A stretch of 64,000 nucleotides of DNA from Dactylis glomerata. Taxonomy: Eukaryota; Streptophyta; Magnoliopsida; Poales; Poaceae. The DNA lies in assembly GCA_007115705.1 (NCBI GenBank), contig QXEO01000339.1:7652518-7716517 (forward strand). Reading direction: 5' to 3'. The position numbers and the translations under genes are program-made. This document shows, piece by piece, positions 34,631-45,080 of the stretch; within the stretch, counting starts at the first letter, position 1, and each line of letters starts with the position of its first letter. The notes below the pieces were generated by a model. That model searched no databases. It was not told the origin of the DNA and worked only from the letters and a program-made list of their open reading frames with translations.

Positions 34631-36324
34631 CTAGTGATGCACTTCTTAGAAGGATAGCAAGCAAGGCCGCCACATTGCATCAAAAGTCTCACTATCAAAA
34701 GAACATCATTGGAGGACTTGGAAGATCCGTGTCTACGAGAAGACAATTGGGGCTCTTTTGTGGTCTTCACTCTTATATCTCTCATGTTGAACCCGTCAAG
34801 GTATATGAGGCCCTTGAAGATGAAGATTGGGTTCAAGCTATGCATGAAGAGCTCCACATTTTTGAGAGGAATAAAGTTTGGTCTCTAGCGGAAAGACCCA
34901 AGGATCATAATGTCATTGGAACCAAATGGGTATTCAAGAATAAGCGAGACAATAGTGGGCAAGTGATTCGCAACAAGGCACGATTGGTTGCTCAAGGCTA
35001 CTCTCAAGTCGAAGGACTTGACTACGGTGAAACTTTCGCTCCCGTAGCTAGACTTGAATCAATTCGTATATTACTTGCTTTTGCCTCTAGTCATGGTTTT
35101 ATCTTGCATCAAATGGATGTTAAAAGTGCCTTCTTGAATGGTCCATTAAGTGAACTAGTATATGTCAAGCAACCTCCGGGGTTCGAGGATCCTAAGTATC
35201 CTAACCATGTCTACCTCCTCCACAAGGCCTTGTATGGCCTCAAACAAGCCCCACGTGCTTGGTATGATCACTTAAAGGAGTTCTTGGTAGACCGTGGTTT
35301 TGTACTTGGGGTAATCGATCCCACACTTTTCACTAAAAGTGTAGATGGAGAATTCTTCGTATGTCAAATATATGTTGATGATATCATATTTGGTTCTACT
35401 AATGTGACTTTTGTAGAACAATTTGCAAAACTAATGACAAGTGAGTTTGAGATGTCTATGATGGGCAAATTAGAGTTCTTCCTTGGTTTTGAAGTCCAAC
35501 AATATTATGAAGGAACCTTTATTAGCCAAGCCAAGTATATTCAAGACATGCTCAAGAAATTTGATATGACAAATGCCAATCCATTAAGATTTCCAATGGC
35601 TACAAACGTGAATCTATCCCTAGATCACGAAGGTATACCGGTTGACCAAAAGCTTTATCGATCTATGATTGGTTCTTTGCTTTATCTTTGTGCATCTAGA
35701 CCGGATATTGCTTTTAGTGTTGGTTTGTGTGCAAGATTTCAATCCAATCCTAAAGAAAGCCATATGACTGCGGTCAAAAGGATTCGTAGATACTTGGTTG
35801 ACACTCCCCAACATGGTCTTTGGTATCCCTCAAATACAAGCTTTGATCTAGTGGGGTACTCGGATGCGGATTGGGCAGGAGATAAAGTGGCAAGGAAATC
35901 AACCTCCGGTGCATGTCAATTCTTGGGAAGATCTCTTGTATGTTGGTCTTCGAAGAAACAAAATTGTATTTCCACATCCTCTACCGAAGCCGAGTATATT
36001 GCTGCGGCAAGTTGTTGTTCTCAATTATTATGGATGAGACAATGTCTTAAGGACTTTGGAATTAAGATAAATACATTGCCTCTTTTGTGTGATAATGAGA
36101 GTGCTATCAAGATTGCCCAAAATCCGGTGCTCCATGGCAAAACCAAGCATATTTAAATACGGTATCATTTTATCCGTGATCACGTGGCCAATGGAGATAT
36201 TTCACTCTCTTATGTCAACACCAAAGATCAACTTGCCGATATATTCACCAAGCCACTTGATGAGAAGAGATTCAAGGAATTAAGGGGAGAGATCAATGTT
36301 GTATGTGCAAGTAACTTCATTTGA
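34631..36324 (+). pseudogene. Copia pol, RT and RNase H part, one nonsense codon
   Basis: Continuation of pol after element Y. RT shows FAPVARLESIRILLA, the DVKSAFLNG motif, LYGLKQAPRAWY and YVDDIIFGST (about 35370). RNase H shows YSDADWAGD, STSGACQFLG and STEAEYIAA. A TAA at 36154-36156 interrupts the frame just before RYHFIRDHV; the usual residue there is Glu, so a GAA-to-TAA change is likely. The frame then runs to TGA at 36322-36324. Apart from this stop and the insertions the coding region looks intact, so the element was recently functional. Confidence 0.88.
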
Positions 36325-37095
36325 TTGATTATCTTGCATACACACCTTCACTAGACCCTTATTTGGTTTTAGATGTAGGCATGGAGATAGGGGGAGTGCG
36401 ATCCAAATACATTGGATTATCCCTCCCCCCCATTATGCCAATATTAAGAAATCATTTGTGCCTCTATTTTCACATGTTGAATTTTGAGTCTAAAATGATG
36501 AGTATGTTGGTTGGGACCCAAGATACATCTTCGCGGTTATCCGACTAGCGGTTCACTCACATATGGTGGCCTCTGGCCACCGACCTCTTCTTTTCGAAGA
36601 GTTGGTGTTTAAATGGAATTTCTTTGCATATCCCATATCCCTTGGGAAACACCCTCACTCTTGATCTTTGATCTTATTTGCCTTTTGCAAGGGTGAGTGT
36701 AAAGTACCAATATCAGTTTGGAAATCTATCCCAAGCCTATCTCATCTGAAAAGACACCCTCTATCTAATTGCACACAAGTTTCTTTGAAAACTGGGAGAC
36801 TGAGTTTTAGCAGGCCGGATATTTCTGGTAAAAACCGGAATATCCGGGGCGGATAATCCGCCCCAAGTGGGGGCCGGATAATCCGCCCTCGCGGATTTCG
36901 CAAGCCAAAAAGGGGAGGTCCGGGTGAAGGAGCCATTCGTGCTCCTTCCTCCACCCCGACCTCTCCCCACCAAACCGCCGCCGCCTGCTACCACAAGATC
37001 TCCCCGGAGTGTCCCCGACCACCGGTTTCTCCGGTTTCTTGGCGGATCTCCTTCCCGGTTCCCTTGGGCATCATCTCCACCAAGCCATTTTCTCC
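36325..37095 (+). other. Copia pol-to-extra-ORF spacer with palindromes
   Basis: No gene. It holds CGGATAATCCG at 36850-36860 and 36875-36885 plus half-sites near 36815-36848. A Pro-rich frame just upstream of 37096 is probably untranslated leader. Confidence 0.6.
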
Positions 37096-38956
37096 ATGGA
37101 CGAGGGTAACTCCCTATCTCACTAACCCTAGGTGTTCTTCACCAATGTGGTTCTTAGTGGAGTTATTTTTCAATCTTGCTTGGTGGTTGTAGTTGCCTAG
37201 GTCTGGAATTGATGCTCAAATACTATTGTTTTGTAACCCATGTCATTGATCTATCCTTGGAACTCAGATTTGAAATTCAGTTTTTGCTGCAGTTCTGGAA
37301 GCCGGATTATCCGCCCCTGGAACTGGCCGGATTATCCGGTTTTCACAGTTTCAAAACTGTAAACCAGCAAACTCTAAATTCCTTTGTTCTAAGGAGAGTA
37401 TCAACTTAGGTTACATCTCTATGATATTAAATCTCCCTCCTGTGACTTGTGTGTACTCATCTATGCTATCTCTCTAATTCTCTTCCACAGCTAACTCCTC
37501 CGGTGCTCCGAAGAAGCGCCAAAGGGCGAGATACTTTCGTCGAAATGACGAAGGTGTTATGGTTGATGAGCAAGTACTCAGACAAGAAAAGCAAGCAGCT
37601 AAGAGGGCAGCAGAGAAAGAGAGGCAAGAACAGCAACTCAAAAGGGCTGCAAGCAGAAAGAAGAAAGGGAAAGAGACACGTGTGAATTACAAAACAATGG
37701 ATTTGACTGATTATAGCACTCTTCGTCAGGGAGATTGGTATGCCCGCTTTCCACGCGACACTGACATTGAAGATTCAAGTTTTTGGTGCATGGAACAGCT
37801 TTTCATATATAAGGACATCTATCATGCCATGAATGTGCGTCCAATGCATCCAATCTCGCTCAATTACCTCAAGTCCAAGGACTACTTTGATGACACAGTG
37901 TTCATCACCAAGCAACTAGGCCTCCACAAGCTCATGGAATTCCAATGCAACTACAATGTGCATCTTGTCCAGCAGTTTTTCTCCACTCTTGTGATGACAG
38001 GTGATGACTCTCACACCCTCAAGTGGATGACCGGGAATGCTCCATGTGAAGCCAACTTTTATGACTTTGCTGAAGCTTTGGGATATGAGTTTAATGGCAC
38101 CACTCCTTGTGGGATACGTGTTCACTCCCCGGGTAGGACTGACAAGGTGAGGCTTGTAGATCTATATGGCCCGGATGGCAAGATTGGGTTCAACCATGGG
38201 TTTCTTCCTCCATATGAGCAGCTGGTCCGTATTTTCAGAGAGAACATTGCTCCAAGTGGTGGAAATAATGATGCCATTAGGAAATCCTTGGTGGATCTCC
38301 TCTGTCTTGCTCATGAGGTAGCACAAAATGATGACCCCGATAAGGATTTCACCTTGGATGTGATGGACTTCCTCTTCAATAAGATCTATGACGCTATGGT
38401 ATCTCGTCTCACCATTCCTTATGCCCCATACATCATGGCTCTTATCAAGCATACTCTGAATGATGACGATCTAAGTGATGATGATGATGTGGACCATAAG
38501 TTCAAAAAGCCATATATGATTCCACCAAAGGTTCCTTCTGCTAGATCTGACACCTTTATGGCTGATGCTCGTCGCCCTAGCTCTCACACCCAGCCCAAGA
38601 AACAGCCTGCTCCCTCCTCCACTGCTCTTGAAGTCAAGAAGCTGAGTTGGTTTCAGCGTAATGTGCTTTGTATGAAGGTGGACATTCACAAAGAACAATA
38701 CAATGCCTACAAAGATCGCCTCAACATTGCTCACACTCAGCAGCTGATACTTCACCATGTCACTAATGCTACAGGCTCTCCTCCAAAAGCTCCAGAACCC
38801 ACAGCTTATCATAAGTGGAACACTGACCAAGTCCCATGGCACAGGATGGAGAGGCACCTCTATGATGATCTTGAAGCTTCTCCACCTCCAGCTGATTCCT
38901 CCGCAGATGATGATTATGAAGGAGGTGCTTCCGAGGAGTATGAGGAGTCGGAGTGA
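37096..38956 (+). CDS. Copia post-pol ORF, putatively spliced (exons 37096-37105 and 37491-38956)
   Basis: An extra ORF between pol and the 3' LTR, in the place of the env-like ORF of Sireviruses. The long frame is open from exon 2 (37491) to TGA at 38954-38956; its first internal ATG is at 37559. I infer a short exon 1, ATG-GAC-GAG-G (37096-37105), a GTAACT donor at 37106 and a TTCCACAG acceptor ending at 37490, which join in phase. The protein is about 490 residues, with a very basic N-terminus (PKKRQRARYFRR, a likely nuclear-localisation-type stretch) and a central globular region (WMTGNAPCEANFYDF, FRENIAPSGGNNDAIR). The tail is acidic. No signal peptide or membrane segment is seen, so 'env' is not supported. 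Function unknown. Confidence 0.65.
37106..37490 (+). other. Putative intron in the Copia post-pol transcript
   Basis: Begins GTAACTCC and ends CTCTTCCACAG, 385 bp, T-rich. It contains CGGATTATCCG at 37303-37313 and 37328-37338. Removing it joins a start codon to the long ORF in frame. Confidence 0.55.
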
Positions 38957-39619
38957 TCTATTTGGGGCGTAGCATCGCTCTTTCCTCTCCTTTTTGGCGT
39001 AGATGCCAAAGGGGGAGAAGAGTTCTATTAGGTTACGAGGGATTTGCATGGGTTGGACACAAGCTTACGTTTTTATTGCCTTTGCCTCTTATAGCTTGTG
39101 TCCTATATCTTAGTATCCGTGAAACTATTTACTTATTGCTTATTGAACTATATCTATGTGTGGTACTATGTGGTTGTGTTATATGTGTTAAAATCTTACG
39201 GACAAGGAGACCTATTGTTATCTTAGTTGGATGATCAATTATGGCTATATGGTATTCATACTATTGGGTTGATCATCAATATGGATATATGGTCTCAATA
39301 TGGTTATATGGTCATATCTCTATTTTTGAGACAACTTTTATGGATTGGGAGATGGTATGATCTCTCTAAAACTCCCTATGTCTCAAATTGTGCTTATTAT
39401 CTCCATATTGTCCTCTATGCCTATTTGATCATGTTCTTTACCTTATTATGGGAAAGCAATCTCTATGTGTGAGTATTTGTATTCAAAATTCAAAACTTAT
39501 AATATGCACACATGCTGGGGGAGCTTTCTATATTTAAAGAACATGTGGCAAAATTATATTTTGATCTTGTTTTCTATGCAAATCTAAGTATTGTCATCTA
39601 ACACCAAAAAGGGGGAGAT
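38957..39619 (+). other. Copia 3' untranslated region and polypurine tract
   Basis: T-rich non-coding DNA after the extra ORF. It ends with AAAAAGGGGGAGA at 39606-39618 directly before the 3' LTR, a typical Copia polypurine tract. Confidence 0.8.
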
Positions 39620-40836
39620 TGAAAGGACATTCTTTGTATATCTTGTTTTGTGTGTTAGATATCAATACTTATGATTTATTTAATACTGTGATGAAGTATT
39701 TCAGGTTAAACATTATTTGTATTCATCACAAAGATCAAAGGAAGAAGGAAGCAAATCTGTGAAGAAACTGCAGAAAAATCTGTCAGTCAAACCGGATTAT
39801 CCGGCCCCTGGCAGGGGGCGGATATTCCGCCCCCCCAGGATTTTTCAAGCGACGATTTGCTCCCACAAGGCGCGGCTCTCTGTATTGGTGGCGGATATTT
39901 TGTCGGATATTTTCCCCGGATATTTCGGGGGGGGGGGGGGCAAAATCCCCAAAAACGGATTATCCGCCCCCCACTTAGGGCGGATTATCCGCCCCCCAGA
40001 AAACTGCAAACGGCTAGTTTTTTAGGGGGTATAAATCCCCCCTCTCTTCTTCCACCTGGAGTTGCTCGACATAGTCAAGATCCAAGCTTCCAGCTGAGCC
40101 ACTAAATTGCATCGATCTCCTCTTCCTCCCACTCAATCGTGTTGATCTTTGGAGGATTGAAGGAGAAGACCTAGATCTACGTTTCCATCCAATTAGTTTT
40201 GGTTTCCCCCTTGATTTGTGAGAGGGGCTTGTTACTCTTGTGCTCATTGGAGCTCAAGAGCTTGTGGGTTCTTTCTAAGCGATTTGTGACCTTGGAGAAC
40301 TCGTCGGGAGGCACCAATTAAGTTGTGGTGTGTGCCCCGGCCTTGGAGCATCGAGTTTTGGTGGCTCGGTGCATTTGGTGAGGACCCTCCAAGTTGTGGA
40401 GTGTGCCTCATCCTTGTGAAGGTTCTAGTTGTCGACCTCAAGGGCAACATAGTGATTCGTGCCTCTCCACATCGGTGGAAGGACACGAAGGAGATTACGG
40501 TGTGCCATATCACGGCTATTCGGTGTTTCACTTTGGTGAACACCGCACCGCTCCAACGGAGACGTAGCTTCCATTGGGAAGTGAACTTCGGGATAAATCC
40601 TCTGCGTCACTTTGTTGGTTATTTCTAAACTTACCTTCACGAATTTATTTACTAGCTTTTATATATTGTATATCTTGTGCTAGTGATAGTTTGCTCATCA
40701 TATAGGGTTGTTCATCTAGTTGCATAATCTAGATAACTTATATTTGAGCAATCCCCGTTTAATTTGAAAAAGAAGTAAAATTTGTAGTTAACCTATTCAC
40801 CCCCCCCCCTCTAGTTAACCTCTCGATCACTTTTCA
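39620..40836 (+). repeat. 3' LTR of Copia element
   Basis: 1217 bp, TGAAAGGACATTC...CACTTTTCA, followed by TSD GTGAT. Longer G and C homopolymers explain most of the length difference from the 5' LTR. Confidence 0.92.
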
Positions 40837-40841
40837 GTGAT

Positions 40842-41420
40842 TACATAGCAAACATGATTCGGTACATAAATCTAGACTAGATAACCGGATTAGCAAGTAA
40901 TCTAGAGTTAGGTGATTGTAGAGTTTTTCTTATTGATTATGAAAAGATCCAAGTTGGTCAAGAGATTGGAATATTCGGCGACAAACTTTAAGATATACTT
41001 TGTCGACTGATGAGTTAGATCGCCGAATTATAGATGGTTTGTTTCTTGGAGTTCCTGGACTCTAATATATATATAGAGATTAGCTATAGGTGAAGGGCAT
41101 GAGGCAATATGCAGGACACATCAGTCAGCTCGACTGAAAAAATTGTCAAAAGCTCTTAATGGAAAATATTTGAAAAGGCATTGTCCTAGCATGTGGCAGG
41201 AAGCTTGAAGACATTATGGCCAATACATTACTTCAAGTATCACCCTAAGCAAAATTTGGCCGATATATTATTCAGAATATCACTCTAAGGAAAATTTGGC
41301 CGATGTATTCTTTGAGCATCGCCCTAAGAAAATGTATGGCCGATGTAGTGATCAACATCATCCTAAGGTGTTGTTACATGTTTTTGATCAATAAAATTGT
41401 ACCAAAAACAGGGGGGCATG
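40842..41420 (+). other. 3' internal region of gag-only element with polypurine tract
   Basis: Continuation of the internal domain beyond the Copia insertion. It is non-coding, has a 40-bp tandem array and ends with the purine tract ACAGGGGGGCATG next to the 3' LTR. Confidence 0.7.
41218..41377 (+). repeat. Four 40-bp tandem repeats beginning GGCCRAT
   Basis: Units start at 41218, 41258, 41298 and 41338, each GGCCRATRYA... with a central CATCRCCCTAAG-like block. They lie just upstream of the polypurine tract of the gag-only element. Confidence 0.8.
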
Positions 41421-42115
41421 TGTTGATGCTGTAATTTGGCTAGTTAGTTTGTACAATGAGCCAAATTATTAACTTAATTATTGGTGAAGCTAATCAGCTG
41501 ATACATGAAGCGTTGCAGCAGGACAAGTCCTAATCGTCCTCTGATGAGCAAGGTTCAAGGGTGTTTCTAAAGGCCAAATCAAATGCGAAGAAAGGAGAAC
41601 GATCAGTTGTTACTTATATGGAGTGAATCTGGACGGAGTATTATATTGTTTCTCCCTAGGCCTAAGGTTATGTGCACGTGAATTTGTCTTAAGATTCGGA
41701 AGTGCTATACGTGCTAGGTATTACAGATAAGTGGAGGCTTGGATTTGTACGAGATGGCCGGATCAATTCCAGATCGGTTCAGTTATAGAGTTTTGTTCCA
41801 ACACGCTAAAGTCCTGCGTGTCTTTATAAGGCCATGGCCGATTGGAAAAGAGGGCAGCCAATCGTTATTCACAAAAATACGCATTACTCTTTTATCGTTA
41901 CTTTTCTGCATCTATCTTTCGTTCTATTTTGCTTTCTCTGCTCAGCCCTAGCCTCCTAGGGTTTGACAAAATCTTTGCCGTTTTGCACTGAAAAACGGTC
42001 GATCTCCTCCACGAAAGCGAGGAACTCTTTGTGGATTTGCTCGGAAATCATCCGTTCGTCGTCACGAAAGCACGACGATTATCGTGGTGTCGCGCAGCAG
42101 TTTTGCGTGGCAACA
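41421..42115 (+). repeat. 3' LTR of gag-only Gypsy-type element
   Basis: 695 bp, TGTTGATGCTG...GGCAACA, followed by TSD ATGAC. A one-base indel and about six substitutions separate it from the 5' LTR. Confidence 0.9.
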
Positions 42116-42205
42116 ATGACATAGTCTGATGAAACGAAGGTAGCACTTCTAAAAACAGCAAAAGAGAGACAACTACACAGTCTATGTACACAAATGCTTG
42201 GTTGA

Positions 42206-42422
42206 CTAGGATAGATACATAACATCAAAGTAGACGCTAACGAACCCACAACTTTCCATGTTGAACAGGATGAGGACAACAAATCCAACCTTCAGATTAA
42301 ACTCAGAGACAAACTTTTTCCACCCTTTCTTAAGCTGCAGCCTACCATCAGTGCTAGTCTCATATTCTGCCTCGTGCTTCTTCTTGTGGTCACCAATCCT
42401 AAGAATCTCCAAGACTGATTAC
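42206..42422 (-). pseudogene. B3 DNA-binding-domain fragment, copy A
   Basis: The minus-strand frame contains DGRLQLKKGWKKFVSEFNLKV followed by a GFVVLILF strand. This resembles the C-terminal half of a plant B3 (REM-type) domain, where W-x-x-F-V and L-x-x-G-D are conserved; here G is followed by F instead of D. An ATCAG acceptor-like site lies at the exon's 5' edge (42422). Only this one exon is seen, so it is a fragment captured by the mobile region rather than a gene. Copy B at 43751 differs by only a few bases. Confidence 0.5.
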
Positions 42423-43082
42423 ATTGAAATAACCAAGGCAGTAATATGAGAACGAGGCTAAATAAAATAAGAGAAAACGATAGAGAATGAATTGTTGAAG
42501 AAAGATAGAAAAGAAGAAACGAGAATAAGGGACAGATATAGAGACAGAGACAGATAGTGAATAAAAATGGGCAAACGGCAAGACACGGAGACAGAGAACT
42601 AAATGACCAAAATGACCAAACTAATGAAACATCTTCAGAAATGAAAATAAAACAAGAACAACGAAATCATGACTGAAATAGGATGGGTAAAGACCACATG
42701 AAAGACAGAGACTAACAAGGCTGAAAATGATGAATGAGGAATAACAAAAACTGAAAATGAAAAATGAACAAAGAAAATGAAGAACAGGGAAAGAAAACAA
42801 AAAAGAAATATAAATGGAATAAAGAGTGATAGACTGAGAAAGAGAATGAAAACAAGAATAATGCAAGGATTAAGCAAAAATGAATACTGAAGAAACATAA
42901 GAAAATAAAAAAATGAAAATAAATAATGAAGAAAGAGAAAACAATGAGGAAAGAAAGAGAGAGCTTAAAAAGAAAAGATTGAGTACTAAAGAAAGACAGA
43001 GATAAAGAAATAATTAAATAAATGAAAGAGAATTATAAATGAAAATAAGAAAGACAATAAGAAAGCAAGAATGACATAAGAG

Positions 43083-44613
43083 TTGGGACTGTCTAATTTA
43101 CATTTAGCTGTTTTTCAATTGACGCACAGTCTTTTTTTTAACCAGTAGCGCGCTGACACGTCATGCAGTTCCAACTCGCTAGTTTGCGCGCAAAAGTGAA
43201 AGAAACTGTTTCGGGTCGTTTGCGTCGTTCGCTTTTCAAGCCCGGTAAAGGCCTACGTGCACGCACCCGAAATGAACCCAATACCCCTGGGACATGGGAC
43301 AGAAATATAGCAAGCCATCATCATGTGTCTCATTCAGATTTTTGACCCGTTGTGGTAAAAACCTTTACGTACAGCCCAACTTTGCAGCGGTAAAAGGCAA
43401 ATCTGGCCCCACCCCCCGACCCTCCTCCACCTAAAGTATTCGATGACTAGCAAGGAAATTGGAACCAACATTTATACATCTGTTGCTTTTTGAAAAGAAA
43501 AACTGTTCTGCCATCAGATTCAGTATCTCATTACTGCCATGCACGCTAAAAAACGCTGAGAAACACACAAAAATATTCAGTAAGAAAAAACAAAGAAAGA
43601 CATGCTCTTATAGAACCACAAAAGTAAGATAGCAGTTCTTCATTGGCACTGAACTAAAAAATGACATAGTCTGATGAAACGAAGGTAGCACTTCTAAAAA
43701 CAGCAAAAGAGAGACAACTACACAGTCCATGTACACAAATGCTTGGTTGACTAGGATAGATACATAACATCAAAGTAGACGCTAACGAACCCACAACTTT
43801 CCATGTTGAACAGGATGAGGACAACAAATCCAACCTTCAGATTGAACTCAGAGACAAACTTTTTCCACCCTTTCTTAAGCTGCAGCCTACCATCAGTGCA
43901 AGTCTCATATTCTGCCTCGTGCTTCTTCTTGTGGTCACCAATCCTAAGAATCTCCAAGACTGATTACATTGAAATAACCAAGGCAGTAATATGAGAACGA
44001 GGCTAAATAAAATAAGAGAAAACGATAGAGAATGAATTGTTGAAGAAAGATAGAAAAGAAGAAACGAGAATAAGGGACAGATATAGAGACATAGACAGAT
44101 AGTGAATAAAAATGGGCAAACGGCAAGACACGGAGACAGAGAACTAAATGACCAAACTAATGAAACATCTTCAGAAATGAAAATAAAACAAGAACAACGA
44201 AATCATGACTGAAATAGGATGGCTAAAGACCACATGAAAGACAGAGACTAACAAGGCTGAAAATGATGAATGAGGAATAACAAAAACTGAAAATGAAAAA
44301 TGAACAAAGAAAATGAAGAACAGGGAAAGAAAACAAAAAATAAATATAAATGGAATAAAGAGTGATAGACTGAGAAAGAGAATGAAAACAAGAATAATGC
44401 AAGGATTAAGCAAAAATGAATACTGAAGAAACATAAGAAAATAACAAAAATGAAAATAAATAATGAAGAAAGAGAAAACAATGAGGAAAGAAAGAGAGAG
44501 CTTAAAAAGAAGAGATTGAGTACTAATGAAAGACAGATATAAAGAAATAATTAAATAAATGAAAGAGAATTATAAATGAAAATAAGAAAGACAATAAGAA
44601 AGCAAGAATGACA
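43083..44613. repeat. Tandem duplication unit B (uninterrupted)
   Basis: The uninterrupted counterpart of unit A. It carries ACCCAATA once at 43276-43283 and ATGAC once at 43661-43665, the empty sites of the transposon and the LTR nest. It contains a B3-domain fragment on the minus strand and purine-rich sequence. Confidence 0.85.
43751..43967 (-). pseudogene. B3 DNA-binding-domain fragment, copy B
   Basis: Second copy of the B3-like exon in duplication unit B. The protein differs from copy A at about one residue (YETCTDG against YETSTDG). Being a tandem duplicate it shares the same limits: one exon and no identifiable start or partner exons. Confidence 0.5.
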
Positions 44614-45080
44614 ATTAAGTAAGATAGAATGACAACCTTGCATAGGCGGAGTTACCCACCTTTACCCCGTTTCCAAAAAAAGACAAACAAGAACAAACTA
44701 ATCAAGAAAAAAAAAGCACAACTAAAGAAAGACTGATGACAAGAAGACAAGAATGACAAAGAAATAAAAAATATAAAGAATACTAAAAATAAATTAAACT
44801 GAAGAATGACAGAGAAGATTGAAACGGGAAATGACAAAGAAAAATGAATAACTCAAAGACCGTTTAAAAAAATGAGAATGAAAAGTGCAAGAATGCAAGG
44901 AACTGAAAATAAAAAAAATCACAAGTGGGAGAGCCAAAGGGAATGAAAATTAAGAAATATACTGAAAATGACAAGTGTAAAATGCAAGGGACTAAAAATC
45001 AATCATCACAACTGGAAGAATGCAAGACAATAAAAATAAAGGAAGATACTAAGAATAAAAAATGCAAGAAATGAGCTGCG

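Larger units (their letters stand above)
14475..40836 (+). mobile_element. Sirevirus-like Copia LTR retrotransposon with nested insertions
   Basis: 5' LTR 14475-15685, 3' LTR 39620-40836, TSD GTGAT at 14470-14474 and 40837-40841. Order is initiator-tRNA-Met primer site, gag with CCHC knuckle, protease, integrase, RT, RNase H, then an extra ORF. Integrase before RT defines Copia. Length without insertions is about 11.6 kb. The long gag, the ORF after pol and clusters of palindromic motifs in LTR and 3' region fit the Sirevirus (Maximus/SIRE-type) lineage. LTRs differ at about eight positions plus homopolymer lengths. Confidence 0.9.
9492..42115 (+). mobile_element. Gag-only Gypsy-type LTR retrotransposon with nested insertions
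   Basis: 5' LTR 9492-10187, 3' LTR 41421-42115, TSD ATGAC at 9487-9491 and 42116-42120. The empty site survives at 43661-43665. The internal region has a primer-binding site and a gag-like ORF but no pol. Without the Copia insertion it is about 6.26 kb, so it looks like a non-autonomous element that uses another element's pol. The LTRs differ at about seven positions by eye, roughly 1%. Confidence 0.9.
6478..43076. repeat. Tandem duplication unit A (split by insertions)
   Basis: Unit A is 6478-6679, 9111-9491 and 42116-43076, about 1.54 kb once insertions are removed. It matches unit B (43083-44613) from TTGGGACTGTCTAATTTACA to AGCAAGAATGACA. A six-base filler separates the units. A 2.4-kb TIR transposon and a 32.6-kb LTR nest entered unit A only, so they post-date the duplication. 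Confidence 0.85.
42430..45080. repeat. Purine-rich low-complexity tract (2.6 kb, interrupted)
   Basis: The + strand is dominated by GAAA/GAATGA/AGACA words, almost free of long pyrimidine runs, at about 42430-43082 and 43985-45080. ORFs called on - (Ser/Phe/Leu-rich) are artefacts of this composition. Confidence 0.75.

Noticed and set aside
42399..44837. Ser/Phe/Leu-rich minus-strand ORFs
   Set aside because: Translation of the purine-rich tract; hydrophobic appearance is compositional.
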